From Sinorhizobium fredii NGR234 (GTDB lineage: Bacteria > Pseudomonadota > Alphaproteobacteria > Rhizobiales > Rhizobiaceae): DNA of 64,000 nucleotides. The position numbers and the translations under genes are program-made. Of the stretch, positions 36,504 through 45,036 are shown piece after piece; position 1 is the first letter of the stretch, and every line of letters begins with the position of its first letter. The stretch covers positions 930,001-994,000 of the forward strand of contig NC_012587.1 in NCBI RefSeq assembly GCF_000018545.1, given 5' to 3'. A model generated the notes under the pieces. The model did no database searches. It was given only the letters and a program-made list of their open reading frames with translations, and had not been told where the DNA came from.

Positions 36504-38393
36504 CTAGCTCGCCATCGCATCTTCGTATTCGGCCGAGAGTTCGAGCCATCGCTCTTCGGCTTCAGCGAGCTTCGCGGCAGCGTCGGACCGTTCCTTTGCC
36601 CGTTGTGCTGCCTTCGCCGGCGCTTTTTCATAGAGAGCCGGATCGGCCAGTTCGGCATCGAGGGCCTGAATCAGTTTCTCCAGTTTTCCCGTCAAGGATT
36701 CGATCTCGTTGATCTTTTTCCGGAGCGGCGCCAGCGACGCGCGCCTGTCGGCATTGGCCTTGCGCTGGTCCGCCTTCGAGAGCGCCTCGTCCGAGCCGTT
36801 CGTCCTGGGCTTGTCGTCTTTGGCCTTGGGGCCGCCGACGATCACGCTTCGATAGTCTTCGAGGTCGCCATCGTAGCTCGTCACCGTTCCGTCCCGCACC
36901 AGCCATAGCCGGTCGGCGGTCGCTTCGATGAGGTGCCGATCATGCGAGATCAGGATGACGGCGCCGGAATAGTCGTTGAGGGCGGTGATCAGCGCGTTGC
37001 GGCTGTCGATGTCGAGATGGTTGGTCGGCTCGTCGAGGATCAGCAGGTTCGGTTGATCGAAAGCGGCGAGCCCCATCAAGAGCCGCGCCTTCTCGCCGCC
37101 GGAGAGGTCCTTTGCGGGGGTGTCCATCTTCTCCGTCGAGAGGCCCATCTGCGCGACGCGCGAGCGGACCTTCGCTTCCGGCGCATCCGGCATGCGCCGC
37201 CGCACGTGCTCCACGGCGCTCTGCGTCGGGATCAGATCGTCGAGCTGATGCTGGGCGAAGAAGCCGGTCTTCAGGCCTGGCGCGATCCGCGCTTCGCCGG
37301 CTTCGGCCCGGAGGCGTCCCGAAATGAATTTCGCGAAGGTCGACTTGCCGTTGCCGTTCGAGCCGAGCAGCGCGATGCGGTCGTCCGCGTCGATGCGCAG
37401 GTTGAGCCTCTTGAGGATCGGCTTGCCCGGCTCGTATCCGACCGCGCCGCCCTGGATGGCGACGATCGGCGAGGCCACCTGCTTCTCCGGATCGGGGAAG
37501 GAGAAGCCCTGGACGTGGTCCTCGATGACCGCCGCGACGGTGCCCATGCGTTCGAGCGCCTTGATGCGGCTTTGGGCCTGGCGGGCCTTCGTCGCCTTCG
37601 CCCTGAAGCGGTCGATGAAACTCTGCAGATGCTTGCGGGCCGCTTCGTTCTTGGCTTTCGCCTTCATCTGCAACTCGTCGGCTTCCGCCTTCTGCCGCTC
37701 GAACTGGTCATAGGAGCCGCGATAGAAAGTGAGCTTCTTCTGGTCCAGGTGAACGATCGCGTTGACGGCCGTGTTCAAGAGGTCGCGGTCGTGGCTGATG
37801 ATGATGACCGTATGCGGATAGCGGCGGATGTAATCCTCCAGCCACAGGGTTCCTTCGAGATCGAGATAGTTGGTCGGTTCGTCGAGGAGCAGCAGATCCG
37901 GCTCGGAAAACAGCACGGCTGCAAGCGCAACGCGCATGCGCCAGCCGCCGGAGAAGGAGGAGGCTGGACGCTGCTGCGCCTCGTGATCGAAGCCGAGGCC
38001 GGCGAGAATGCTGGCCGCCCGCGCTTCCGCCGAGTGGGCGCTGATATCGGCAAGCCGCGTCTGGATGTCGGCGATACGGTGCGGGTCGGTGGCGGTTTCG
38101 GCTTCGGAGAGAAGGGCGGCGCGTTCCTTGTCGGCCTTCAGCACGATCTCGATAAGCGGCTCTTCGGTGCCCGGCGCCTCCTGGGCTACCTGGCCGATCC
38201 GCGCGTTCTTCGGCAGGGAGACGCTGCCGGCCTCGGCGGCGAGTTCGCCGGTGATGATCCGGAAGAGCGTCGATTTGCCGGCGCCGTTGCGCCCGACAAG
38301 GCCGGCCTTCGTGCCGGCCGGAAGCGTCACGGAAGCGCTATCGATGAGAAGACGGCCCGCGACGCGGGCAGAAAGGCCGGTGATCTGGATCAT
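36504..38393 (-). CDS. ABC-F family ATP-binding protein
   Basis: 629-residue soluble protein with two ABC ATPase domains and no membrane segment: first Walker A GRNGAGKST at 34-42 with signature SFSGGWRMR, second Walker A GSNGNGKST with signature LSGGEKARL. Between them is the charged interdomain linker (DELQMKAKAKNEAARKHLQS), and a C-terminal coiled coil with many Lys/Ala follows. This is the ABC-F layout (YheS/Uup type). Such proteins act at the ribosome or in DNA metabolism; which applies here cannot be told from sequence. Confidence 0.92.
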   Translation of the reverse strand: MIQITGLSARVAGRLLIDSASVTLPAGTKAGLVGRNGAGKSTLFRIITGELAAEAGSVSLPKNARIGQVAQEAPGTEEPLIEIVLKADKERAALLSEAETATDPHRIADIQTRLADISAHSAEARAASILAGLGFDHEAQQRPASSFSGGWRMRVALAAVLFSEPDLLLLDEPTNYLDLEGTLWLEDYIRRYPHTVIIISHDRDLLNTAVNAIVHLDQKKLTFYRGSYDQFERQKAEADELQMKAKAKNEAARKHLQSFIDRFRAKATKARQAQSRIKALERMGTVAAVIEDHVQGFSFPDPEKQVASPIVAIQGGAVGYEPGKPILKRLNLRIDADDRIALLGSNGNGKSTFAKFISGRLRAEAGEARIAPGLKTGFFAQHQLDDLIPTQSAVEHVRRRMPDAPEAKVRSRVAQMGLSTEKMDTPAKDLSGGEKARLLMGLAAFDQPNLLILDEPTNHLDIDSRNALITALNDYSGAVILISHDRHLIEATADRLWLVRDGTVTSYDGDLEDYRSVIVGGPKAKDDKPRTNGSDEALSKADQRKANADRRASLAPLRKKINEIESLTGKLEKLIQALDAELADPALYEKAPAKAAQRAKERSDAAAKLAEAEERWLELSAEYEDAMAS

Positions 38394-38712
38394 TGCGGCC
38401 TTTTGCCCGGACTCTTCAGCGAAGGCAAGGGTCGCAGGTGGAGCCTGCGGCTCCCCATAAGGCCGGAGCCGACGGTTTCAAGAGCTTATTGTTATCAATT
38501 CCTGGACGACGTGTTCCGATAATCAATACTTCCAAACCTCATCATGAGGCCCCACATCTATCGGCGAAGAGCGGCAGGAACTGCTCTTCCGATCATCCGG
38601 GTCGGATCGAATGCCATCGGCAAGGCCGCCGCGTTCGAAAAGACTGATCCGATCGCAGGTGGTCGCGACCAACCCATCGTTCAAGAGAACGACCTGATCA
38701 GGAGTGTTGAAC
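38394..38712. other. Divergent region ABC-F gene / small secreted protein
   Basis: 319 bp with no supported gene; it must carry both promoters. No strong palindrome or RNA gene was recognised. Confidence 0.5.
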
Positions 38713-38991
38713 ATGAGAAATGCAGTCCACACCGCTCTCGCCGCCGCCCTTGTCGCCACTGCTGTTCTGGGTGGCGCCTCCGCTGCCTTTGCCGGCGGCA
38801 GCTATTACGAAGGCATCAGCGACAAGCCGCTGTTTACGGAACGCGCTCCGAAGGCCGGCGACGAGGCCGCGGTTCGCCGCGCGAACGGTTCCCTCGACCG
38901 TACCTCAACCGGATCCGTCTCCGACTACGCCGTTCAGCCGAAGCTGGTCCGCGGCGGAGAAGGTGAATATTACCAGGGCATTAGCCGCTAA
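38713..38991 (+). CDS. Small secreted protein with repeated YYxGIS motif
   Basis: 92 residues. The signal peptide covers about 1-27 (hydrophobic TALAAALVATAVLGGASA, cleavage after AFA), leaving a polar mature protein of about 65 residues. The motif YYEGIS near the mature N-terminus recurs as YYQGIS at the C-terminus. There are no cysteines or membrane segments. ATG at 38713 follows GGAG at 8 nt; GTG and TTG codons just upstream are weaker. I do not recognise the family; similar small exported proteins occur in rhizobia. It stands alone, with its own terminator-like hairpin downstream. Confidence 0.75.
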   Translation: MRNAVHTALAAALVATAVLGGASAAFAGGSYYEGISDKPLFTERAPKAGDEAAVRRANGSLDRTSTGSVSDYAVQPKLVRGGEGEYYQGISR

Positions 38992-39043
38992 AGCTGAATC
39001 TGCAGTGTAGCTTTTAGTCCTCCCAGGACAGACTTCTTCCCAT

Positions 39044-39071
39044 GGCCCGGTCCCCTTCGCGGGGCCGGGCC
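39044..39071 (+). terminator. Hairpin after the small secreted protein gene
   Basis: GGCCCGG-T-CCCC (39044-39055) pairs with GGGGCCGGGCC (39061-39071) around a TTCGC loop, with one bulged T. It is a strong GC hairpin 53 bp after the stop; the downstream T content is low, so it is a probable but not perfect terminator. Confidence 0.6.
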
Positions 39072-39214
39072 GTCTTCGTCTCCATTGCGATGATTTGTCT
39101 GGCGCCGGATCTGCGTGCCGCGTTTTGTCGCAGACCTTCCTGCGCAAGCCCGCATATTAGTTCGGCGCTTATACTTGACGACGAGAGTCAGCAATAATAT
39201 GCCGCCTCGCTAAA

Positions 39215-41872
39215 ATGGAGGTGGCTTTGGGCGCTGGCGATTTGTCGATATTCCCGTTCTGTGTTGCGCACCTGGACGCCCATGGCGACAAGTCGGCGCT
39301 CGTGTTTCCCGGCGGGCGGGTCGTCAGCTATCGCGAACTCGCCGCCCGCGTCGATCGCCAGGCATCGAAGTGGCGCAACGGGCGCGGACTGGTGGTGCTC
39401 GAGGCCGACCTCACGGAGCATGCGATCATCGCCTACCTTGCCGCGCTCGATGCCGGACACGCCGTCGCGCTGCAGGGTACCGAAGCCATGCAGGTGGATC
39501 GGGAGATCTTCAAGCCGGATTTCTGCCATCGTCGGATCGACGGACGCTGGCGCACGGAGCAGCTGGACGGAGACGGGGCGGCTCCCCATCCGGAGCTCGC
39601 CGTCCTGCTCTCGACCTCGGGCAGCACCGGCCAGGGCAAATATGTCCGGCTGTCGAGGACGAACATCGAGGCCAACGCACGCTCCATTGCTGAATATCTC
39701 GGCCTCACGGCGGCGGATCGCAGCTGCCTCATCCTGCCGCTGCACTATTCCTACGGACTATCCGTGCTCAATGCTCACCTGACGGTGGGAGCAAGCCTCT
39801 ATCTTCCCGGCGGATCGATCCTGGACGAGGGCTTCCTCGACGGTCTTGCCGAGAGCGGCTGCACGAACCTTTCCGGTGTTCCCTATTCCTACGACCTTCT
39901 GGAAAAGGCTGGCTTCCGCCAGCGGGAGTTTCCGCGACTGCGCTTCATGACCGTCGCTGGCGGACGCCTGGCACCGGAGAAGGTTCGTCTCTACAACGAA
40001 CATCTCATTGCATGCGGCGCGTCCTTCTTCGCGATGTACGGCCAGACGGAGGCGACCGCCCGCATAGCCTATGTGCCTCCGGATCGGCTGCGCGGCAGGG
40101 AGGACCGGATTGGTGTCGCGATACCCGGCGGCAGCCTGACGATCGAGGATGACAGCGGGCGGCTGATCGGCGGTTTGGAGGAACCCGGCGAACTCGTCTA
40201 TCGCGGCGCGAACGTGATGATGGGCTATGCCAGTTCGCGGGCTGATCTCGCCCGGGGTGCCGAGCTTTCCGAATTGCGGACCGGCGACCTGGCGGTTCGG
40301 GATGCCGACGGGTTCTTCCGCATCGTCGGGCGGACGAAGCGGATATCGAAGATCGCCGGGCTGCGCATCGGGCATGACGGTCTCGAAGCGGCGCTGGAGC
40401 GGCACGATATCGCAGCCGCGGTCACTGGCAACGACATCGAAATCCACACCTTTTTCGTTGGGAAACACGATCCCGAAGACGTCCGCCAGCTGCTCGTCTC
40501 AGCAAGTGGACTGACCTTGCTGCAGGTCCGGGCGACGCGCATCGACGTGCTGCCGCGCCTGCCATCCGGCAAAATCGATTACGAAGGCCTGCGCCTGAGG
40601 GGCGCCGGCGGATCTTCGCGCGGAGAAGGCGTGGAGGCCCTGTTCGAGCAGCTTTTCTACCCGCAGAAAGTTCGGCCGGAGGACAGTTTCCTGTCACTCG
40701 GCGGCGATTCGCTGCGTTTCGTCCAGCTGTCGATCGGCCTTGAAAAATTCCTCGGCGAGATGCCCGAGGCCTGGGAAAGAATACCGATCAAGACCTTGGC
40801 GGCGATGGTCCGCCAGGAGCGCAAGGCGCCGCAGATCGGCACCGATTTGTTGATCCGGGCGCTGGCCATCCTGCTCGTCGTTCTGCACCACGAGACGCTC
40901 TGGCCGATTCCGGGCGGCTCGGCGACGATGGTCATTCTCGCCGGATTCGGTCTGGCGCGGTTCCAGAGCGGCGCGCTTTTGTCGGGCTCGTTTTGGAAAC
41001 TGCTGCGGCCGCTGGCGCAAATCCTGGTTCCCTACTATCTGATCGTTGCGGGTTATTCCCTTGCCTGGGGGGAAGTTCCCTGGGCCTCCGTCTTCCTCGT
41101 CGGCAATTTTGCTTTCGCCGATCCGGAGCGCCACAGCATGGTGCCTTACCTCTACTGGTTCATCGAGGCCTACTGCCAGATGGTGCTGGTGTTTGTCGCC
41201 CTGTTCGCGGTGCCACGCGCCAGGCGCTTTGCCGCCGCCCGGCCCTTTGCCGCGGGCATGGCGCTGCTCGCTGCCGCCTTTGCCGCCCGCCTGGCGCTCC
41301 CGCAGCTCTGGGAAATCGGCAACCGCCAGATCTTCACGCTGCCGTGGATCTTCCATTTGGCCGTGGTCGGCTGGTGCGCGGCGTTTGCCCAGACCTGGGC
41401 CCAGCGGCTCACCGTCATGGCGGCAGGAACGGCGATTTACCTGTTTCTCGGTCTTTACGAGGGCGTCTGGATCGGCACGAAGATCAAGTACCTGCTGCAG
41501 ATCGTCGTTCTCGCGGCACTCTTGTTCCTGCCTCGCATCCGTCTGCCGCAATGGGCCGTACAACTCGTCCTGCCGCTGTCGGCGGCAGGGTTTCATATCT
41601 ACATCCTGCACCGCTTCGTGCCGGAGCTGCTGCTTGCGCCGCTACAGCCATTCCTGCCGCCGCTCGCCTTCTCGCTCGGCTCGATCGCAGGCGGCGTCCT
41701 GCTGGGGCTCACAGTCTGGGCCGGGCAGCGCCAGCTCTTCAAATGGCTTGTGCGCGCCCGGGCCGGCGCTCTGCCGACCAATTGGCCGGCAGCGCTTGGA
41801 TCCTGGCTCTTTTCAGGCCGCCCACTTCTCGCCCTCGGTCCTCAGAAAGAAAACCAGGTCCAAAGTCAGTGA
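39215..41872 (+). CDS. Adenylation / carrier / membrane acyltransferase (AT3) fusion protein
   Basis: 885 residues in three parts. Residues about 10-460 are an AMP-forming adenylation domain: P-loop STSGSTGQGK at 133-142, GQTEAT at 276-281, TGD at 356-358 and catalytic Lys453 in LPSGKID. Residues about 470-540 are a carrier domain with phosphopantetheine site Ser499 in LGGDSL. From about 545 comes an integral-membrane acyltransferase-3-like domain with Arg548-x10-His559 and about ten hydrophobic segments. The layout predicts that a carboxylic or amino acid is activated, tethered and passed to a membrane acceptor by one chain, an analogy to DltA/C/B. Substrate and acceptor are unknown. ATG 39215 is used; TTG 39227 is better spaced from GGAGG. 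The 3' end overlaps DinB by 60 bp. Confidence 0.85.
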   Translation: MEVALGAGDLSIFPFCVAHLDAHGDKSALVFPGGRVVSYRELAARVDRQASKWRNGRGLVVLEADLTEHAIIAYLAALDAGHAVALQGTEAMQVDREIFKPDFCHRRIDGRWRTEQLDGDGAAPHPELAVLLSTSGSTGQGKYVRLSRTNIEANARSIAEYLGLTAADRSCLILPLHYSYGLSVLNAHLTVGASLYLPGGSILDEGFLDGLAESGCTNLSGVPYSYDLLEKAGFRQREFPRLRFMTVAGGRLAPEKVRLYNEHLIACGASFFAMYGQTEATARIAYVPPDRLRGREDRIGVAIPGGSLTIEDDSGRLIGGLEEPGELVYRGANVMMGYASSRADLARGAELSELRTGDLAVRDADGFFRIVGRTKRISKIAGLRIGHDGLEAALERHDIAAAVTGNDIEIHTFFVGKHDPEDVRQLLVSASGLTLLQVRATRIDVLPRLPSGKIDYEGLRLRGAGGSSRGEGVEALFEQLFYPQKVRPEDSFLSLGGDSLRFVQLSIGLEKFLGEMPEAWERIPIKTLAAMVRQERKAPQIGTDLLIRALAILLVVLHHETLWPIPGGSATMVILAGFGLARFQSGALLSGSFWKLLRPLAQILVPYYLIVAGYSLAWGEVPWASVFLVGNFAFADPERHSMVPYLYWFIEAYCQMVLVFVALFAVPRARRFAAARPFAAGMALLAAAFAARLALPQLWEIGNRQIFTLPWIFHLAVVGWCAAFAQTWAQRLTVMAAGTAIYLFLGLYEGVWIGTKIKYLLQIVVLAALLFLPRIRLPQWAVQLVLPLSAAGFHIYILHRFVPELLLAPLQPFLPPLAFSLGSIAGGVLLGLTVWAGQRQLFKWLVRARAGALPTNWPAALGSWLFSGRPLLALGPQKENQVQSQ

Positions 41873-42325
41873 CGGCCGCCCGAGTGCGGTCAAGGTCGCG
41901 TGCGCCTGTCCGCGATGATGGGTCTGGTGGTTGAAGAAATGGGCGACCGTCGGGCCGAGCCTCTGCGTGATCTTGTCGGGCATGGTGAGCGGCGAATAGG
42001 TAAAGTGCGCGTCGAGACGCGCCTCGTCGAGGCTGTCGAACCAGGCGATGATGCGCTCGTCTTCTGCCGCCCGCGCCGCCGTCAAGGAGGCGAAGCCTTC
42101 ATGGAGGATAGCATCGAGGCGCGTCGGGGCTTCGCCCTGGCCCGTGAATCGCTTCATCCAGATCCGGTCGGCCGCGAGAATGTGGTTGAGCGTTCCATGC
42201 AGCGAGCCGAAGAAGGCACCCTTGTCTTGTCGGTATTCCGCGTCCGAGAGTTCCGCCGTGGCAGCGTAGACCCGCCGGTTGGCCCAGCGATTGTAGTCGG
42301 CAAACATCCGATAGTGGTCGAGCAT
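41813..42325 (-). CDS. DinB-family protein
   Basis: 170-residue four-helix protein of the DinB/YfiT metalloenzyme-like family. It begins MLDHYRMFADYNRWANRRVY, with metal-ligand histidines in LHGTLNHILAAD and HFFNHQTHHRGQAH. Members include thiol-dependent transferases, but most, like this one, have no known substrate. Its last 60 bases overlap the 3' end of the adenylation/acyltransferase gene on the opposite strand. It is divergent from a GST gene across 134 bp. Confidence 0.88.
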   Translation of the reverse strand: MLDHYRMFADYNRWANRRVYAATAELSDAEYRQDKGAFFGSLHGTLNHILAADRIWMKRFTGQGEAPTRLDAILHEGFASLTAARAAEDERIIAWFDSLDEARLDAHFTYSPLTMPDKITQRLGPTVAHFFNHQTHHRGQAHATLTALGRPSLTLDLVFFLRTEGEKWAA

Positions 42326-42459
42326 CAGCTTTTCTCCCTTCGTGGCAGCCTAGCGCGGATTGATATTCGCGTGTCGAATGCAACTCATGAAATTTACTGA
42401 TTTGATCGGTCGATCTCCATCCCGTCTTATGCGCGCACGACATCCAATCAGGAGGTGAG

Positions 42460-43149
42460 ATGACCCGCAAACTCTATGCGCTCTGTGGTACCGACCGGAC
42501 GCGCCCTTTTTCGCCGCATGTGTGGAAGACCAAACTGTCGCTCGCGCACAAGGGGCTCGGCTTCGACGTGGCGCCTATCGGCTTCACCGAAATCCCGAAA
42601 CTGGAGCAGGGAGCGACGAAGATCGTTCCGCTGCTCCGCGACGGCGAAAAACTGGTGAGCGACAGCTTCGACATCGCCCTTTACCTGGAGGAGGCCTATC
42701 CGGAGCGCCCGACGCTGTTTAGCGGCGAGGGCGGCAAGGCGATGGCCCGCTTCGTCGAAGGCTGGTCGCAGATGACGCTGCATCCGGCGATCGGGCGCAT
42801 CGCCATCATGGATATCCATGACAGCCTCGAACCTGTCGATCGGGCCTATTTCCGTCGAAGCCGGGAAGAGCGCTTCGGCAGGCCCCTGGAGACGGTCGCA
42901 GAGGCCGGGAAAACCGATCTCGAAACCTTCTCGGCCAAGCTCGAGCCGCTTCGCCACATGCTGAAATTCCAGCCTTTCATCGGCGGCGAAAGACCGCTCT
43001 TTGCCGACTACATCGTCTTCGGTGCCCTGCAATGGGCGCGCATCGTCTCGCCGCACCGACTGCTCGCTACCGGGGACGTCGTTTCGGGCTGGTTCGAGCG
43101 TTGCCTCGATCTTCACGACGGTCTCGGCCGTTCCGTGACAGCGGCGTGA
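42460..43149 (+). CDS. Glutathione S-transferase, beta-etherase (LigE)-like
   Basis: 229 residues. An N-terminal thioredoxin-like domain (KLYALCGTDRTRPFSPHVWK, VPLLRDGEKLVSDSFDIALYL) is followed by an all-helical C-terminal domain with PFIGGERPLFADYIVFGAL. It resembles the LigE/etherase-like GST branch of alphaproteobacteria more than the classical ones. ATG at 42460 has an AGGAGGTG ribosome-binding site. The substrate is unknown; there is no aromatic-degradation gene nearby. Confidence 0.85.
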   Translation: MTRKLYALCGTDRTRPFSPHVWKTKLSLAHKGLGFDVAPIGFTEIPKLEQGATKIVPLLRDGEKLVSDSFDIALYLEEAYPERPTLFSGEGGKAMARFVEGWSQMTLHPAIGRIAIMDIHDSLEPVDRAYFRRSREERFGRPLETVAEAGKTDLETFSAKLEPLRHMLKFQPFIGGERPLFADYIVFGALQWARIVSPHRLLATGDVVSGWFERCLDLHDGLGRSVTAA

Positions 43150-43251
43150 AACTATCCTCTGCAGCGGCGAATCCTCGCCGCTCCCCCTTGTTTTGCGCGG
43201 CGTTGGCGGCTAATGAACCGCCACTTTCTCAAGAGCAAGGGAATTGAGCCA

Positions 43252-43674
43252 ATGGCGATTGAACGTACCTTTTCGATGATCAAGCCGGATGCGACGAAGC
43301 GCAACCTGACCGGCGCCATCACCAAGATGCTCGAAGACGCCGGCCTGCGCGTCGTCGCATCGAAGCGCGTCTGGATGAGCCGCCGCGAAGCCGAAGGCTT
43401 CTACGCCGTCCACAAGGAGCGCCCGTTCTTCGGCGAACTGGTCGAGTTCATGTCCTCCGGTCCGACCATCGTCCAGGTTCTCGAAGGCGAAAACGCCATT
43501 GCCAAGAACCGCGAAGTCATGGGTGCCACCAACCCGGCCAACGCCGACGAAGGCACCATCCGCAAGGTTCATGCACTGTCGATCGGCGAAAACTCGGTTC
43601 ACGGTTCCGACGGCCCGGAAACGGCTGCCGAAGAAATCGCCTACTGGTTCGCCGGCACCGAGATCGTCGGCTGA
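43252..43674 (+). CDS. ndk: Nucleoside diphosphate kinase
   Basis: Balances NTP pools by phosphate transfer through His117 (NSVHGSD). 140 residues, normal length, with the family start [21 protein letters not shown] at 43252 is chosen; 13 open codons upstream are not conserved. A strong terminator follows 46 bp after the stop, so it is monocistronic. Confidence 0.97.
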   Translation: MAIERTFSMIKPDATKRNLTGAITKMLEDAGLRVVASKRVWMSRREAEGFYAVHKERPFFGELVEFMSSGPTIVQVLEGENAIAKNREVMGATNPANADEGTIRKVHALSIGENSVHGSDGPETAAEEIAYWFAGTEIVG

Positions 43675-43720
43675 TTCACTTTCGTCGCTTCAACCTTTAA
43701 GGGCTTGAAACGATTCTTCG

Positions 43721-43746
43721 AAACCGGGGCGGAGACGCCCCGGTTT
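43721..43746 (+). terminator. ndk terminator
   Basis: AAACCGGGGC (43721-43730) / GCCCCGGTTT (43737-43746) with loop GGAGAC, followed by TTCTT. It is a classical intrinsic terminator 46 bp after ndk. Confidence 0.9.
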
Positions 43747-43807
43747 TCTTATGCATGTCGCCCAAAAGTGTGCAGCGGTTTTGGGACAACGACATGCAAG
43801 ACGGGCT

Positions 43808-44311
43808 TTATGTCGGGCAGGCGGCCGTGTCGAAGTGCGTCGGGCCCAGGCCGTTTCGGAAGACTTCTGGGTTCTTGTCGTAGGCCGGTCCCACGACCAA
43901 CGGCCTTGCCGGCATAACGCTTTGGTCGAGGTCGGAAATCACCGTCGTTTCGAGTGTCTGCAGCGTTGCCCCGTCCGGCCCCTTGACCTCGATCGTCACA
44001 GCATAGGGCCTCTCCTTCTTGACGCAGGTGATGTCGGGGCTCTCCAGCACCACCTTGTCCAGTTTCGGGAAGAGCCTGCGGGTGAGCGTCAGCGGCTCGC
44101 CGCCGGCCGGGTTTTCGAAAGTCGCCACGACGACGCTGCCGTCCGGCACCGGCTGCGTCTTGTTGAGCGTGATCGTATAGGTGGCATAGGCGAGCCGGTA
44201 GTTGAAGACGAACATCTTGCCCGTCAGCTTCAGCGGATCCGGGCCGGTCTCGCGCTGGCAGCCGGCAAGCGCCGCCACTGCGATCAGGGCGGACAGGATG
44301 ATTCTTCTCAT
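43808..44311 (-). CDS. Putative lipoprotein of unknown function
   Basis: 167 residues. The signal peptide ends in the lipobox LAGC, Cys18 being the lipidation site (MRRIILSALIAVAALAGC). The mature part has no recognised domain. It is a beta-rich sequence with strands such as KMFVFNYRLAYATYTITLN and RPYAVTIEVKGPDG, plus two further Cys. The start overlaps the stop of the CGNR regulator gene by 4 bp (ATGA), so the two are translationally coupled. I do not recognise the family. Confidence 0.75.
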   Translation of the reverse strand: MRRIILSALIAVAALAGCQRETGPDPLKLTGKMFVFNYRLAYATYTITLNKTQPVPDGSVVVATFENPAGGEPLTLTRRLFPKLDKVVLESPDITCVKKERPYAVTIEVKGPDGATLQTLETTVISDLDQSVMPARPLVVGPAYDKNPEVFRNGLGPTHFDTAACPT

Positions 44312-44868
44312 GGCTGGGTTTCCTCCCTGTTGCGACGGTAGTGGCGCTTGGCCTTCGTGCGGTTGCCGCAGACCGCCATGTCGCACCAGGTCCTGCTCCT
44401 GTTGCGGCTGCGGTCGAGGAACAGCCATTCGCAGTTCGGGCAGATCTTCAGGCGATCGGGCTCCGGGTTGGCAATGAGGCTGAGCGCCGAATGGGCGGTG
44501 GCGACGTCGAGCGCGATATATTTGCCTCGTTCTGACGGCCGGCGCACTGCGGCGGCGATCGCCTCGAGCAGATCGGCAAGGAGCTCCGGCCGGTCTTCGG
44601 CCCGCACCTGCGCCCGGAAATGCCGGTCCGTCGCCTCGCGCAGACCGATCAGGGACGCCTGCCGTTCGGGCCCTATCGCCCCGAGCATGCCGAAGCGTTC
44701 CTTTTCGGCGCCGTAGAGATTGGCCGCTTCGGCGAAATTGTCGATAGCCTCTCCATCAGCAAAACGATCAATGCGGCGTTGCGGGTCGAAGCGCAGCACC
44801 ACGGAATTTGCGACATCCAGCGCCAACGCGCCGCCTGAGAATCGATGGGAGGTCCAGGTGAAGCTCAT
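44308..44868 (-). CDS. CGNR zinc-finger transcriptional regulator
   Basis: 186 residues: an N-terminal ABATE-like ligand domain (SGGALALDVANSVVLR) and a C-terminal CGNR zinc finger with CPNC, then C-x4-CGNR and the basic segment TKAKRHYRR. This two-domain layout is that of stress- or ligand-responsive bacterial regulators. It is followed, with a 4-bp overlap, by a lipoprotein gene and is divergent from the LivH-type permease gene across 168 bp, so it may control one or both. Confidence 0.85.
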   Translation of the reverse strand: MSFTWTSHRFSGGALALDVANSVVLRFDPQRRIDRFADGEAIDNFAEAANLYGAEKERFGMLGAIGPERQASLIGLREATDRHFRAQVRAEDRPELLADLLEAIAAAVRRPSERGKYIALDVATAHSALSLIANPEPDRLKICPNCEWLFLDRSRNRSRTWCDMAVCGNRTKAKRHYRRNREETQP

Positions 44869-45036
44869 ATGAAAATCCTAACTAGTAAAACTCATTTTAC
44901 CAGTTATATTGCTTCTGTCACTAGAGCTGCAGAGGAAAGTTGGCCCCCCGCTTCGACCTCCGCGTTTCGCAATTGAAATTGATGCGGTTTCGTTGGATCG
45001 TCGCGATCCCGAGCGCCGCGACCGACCGGATGAGTC

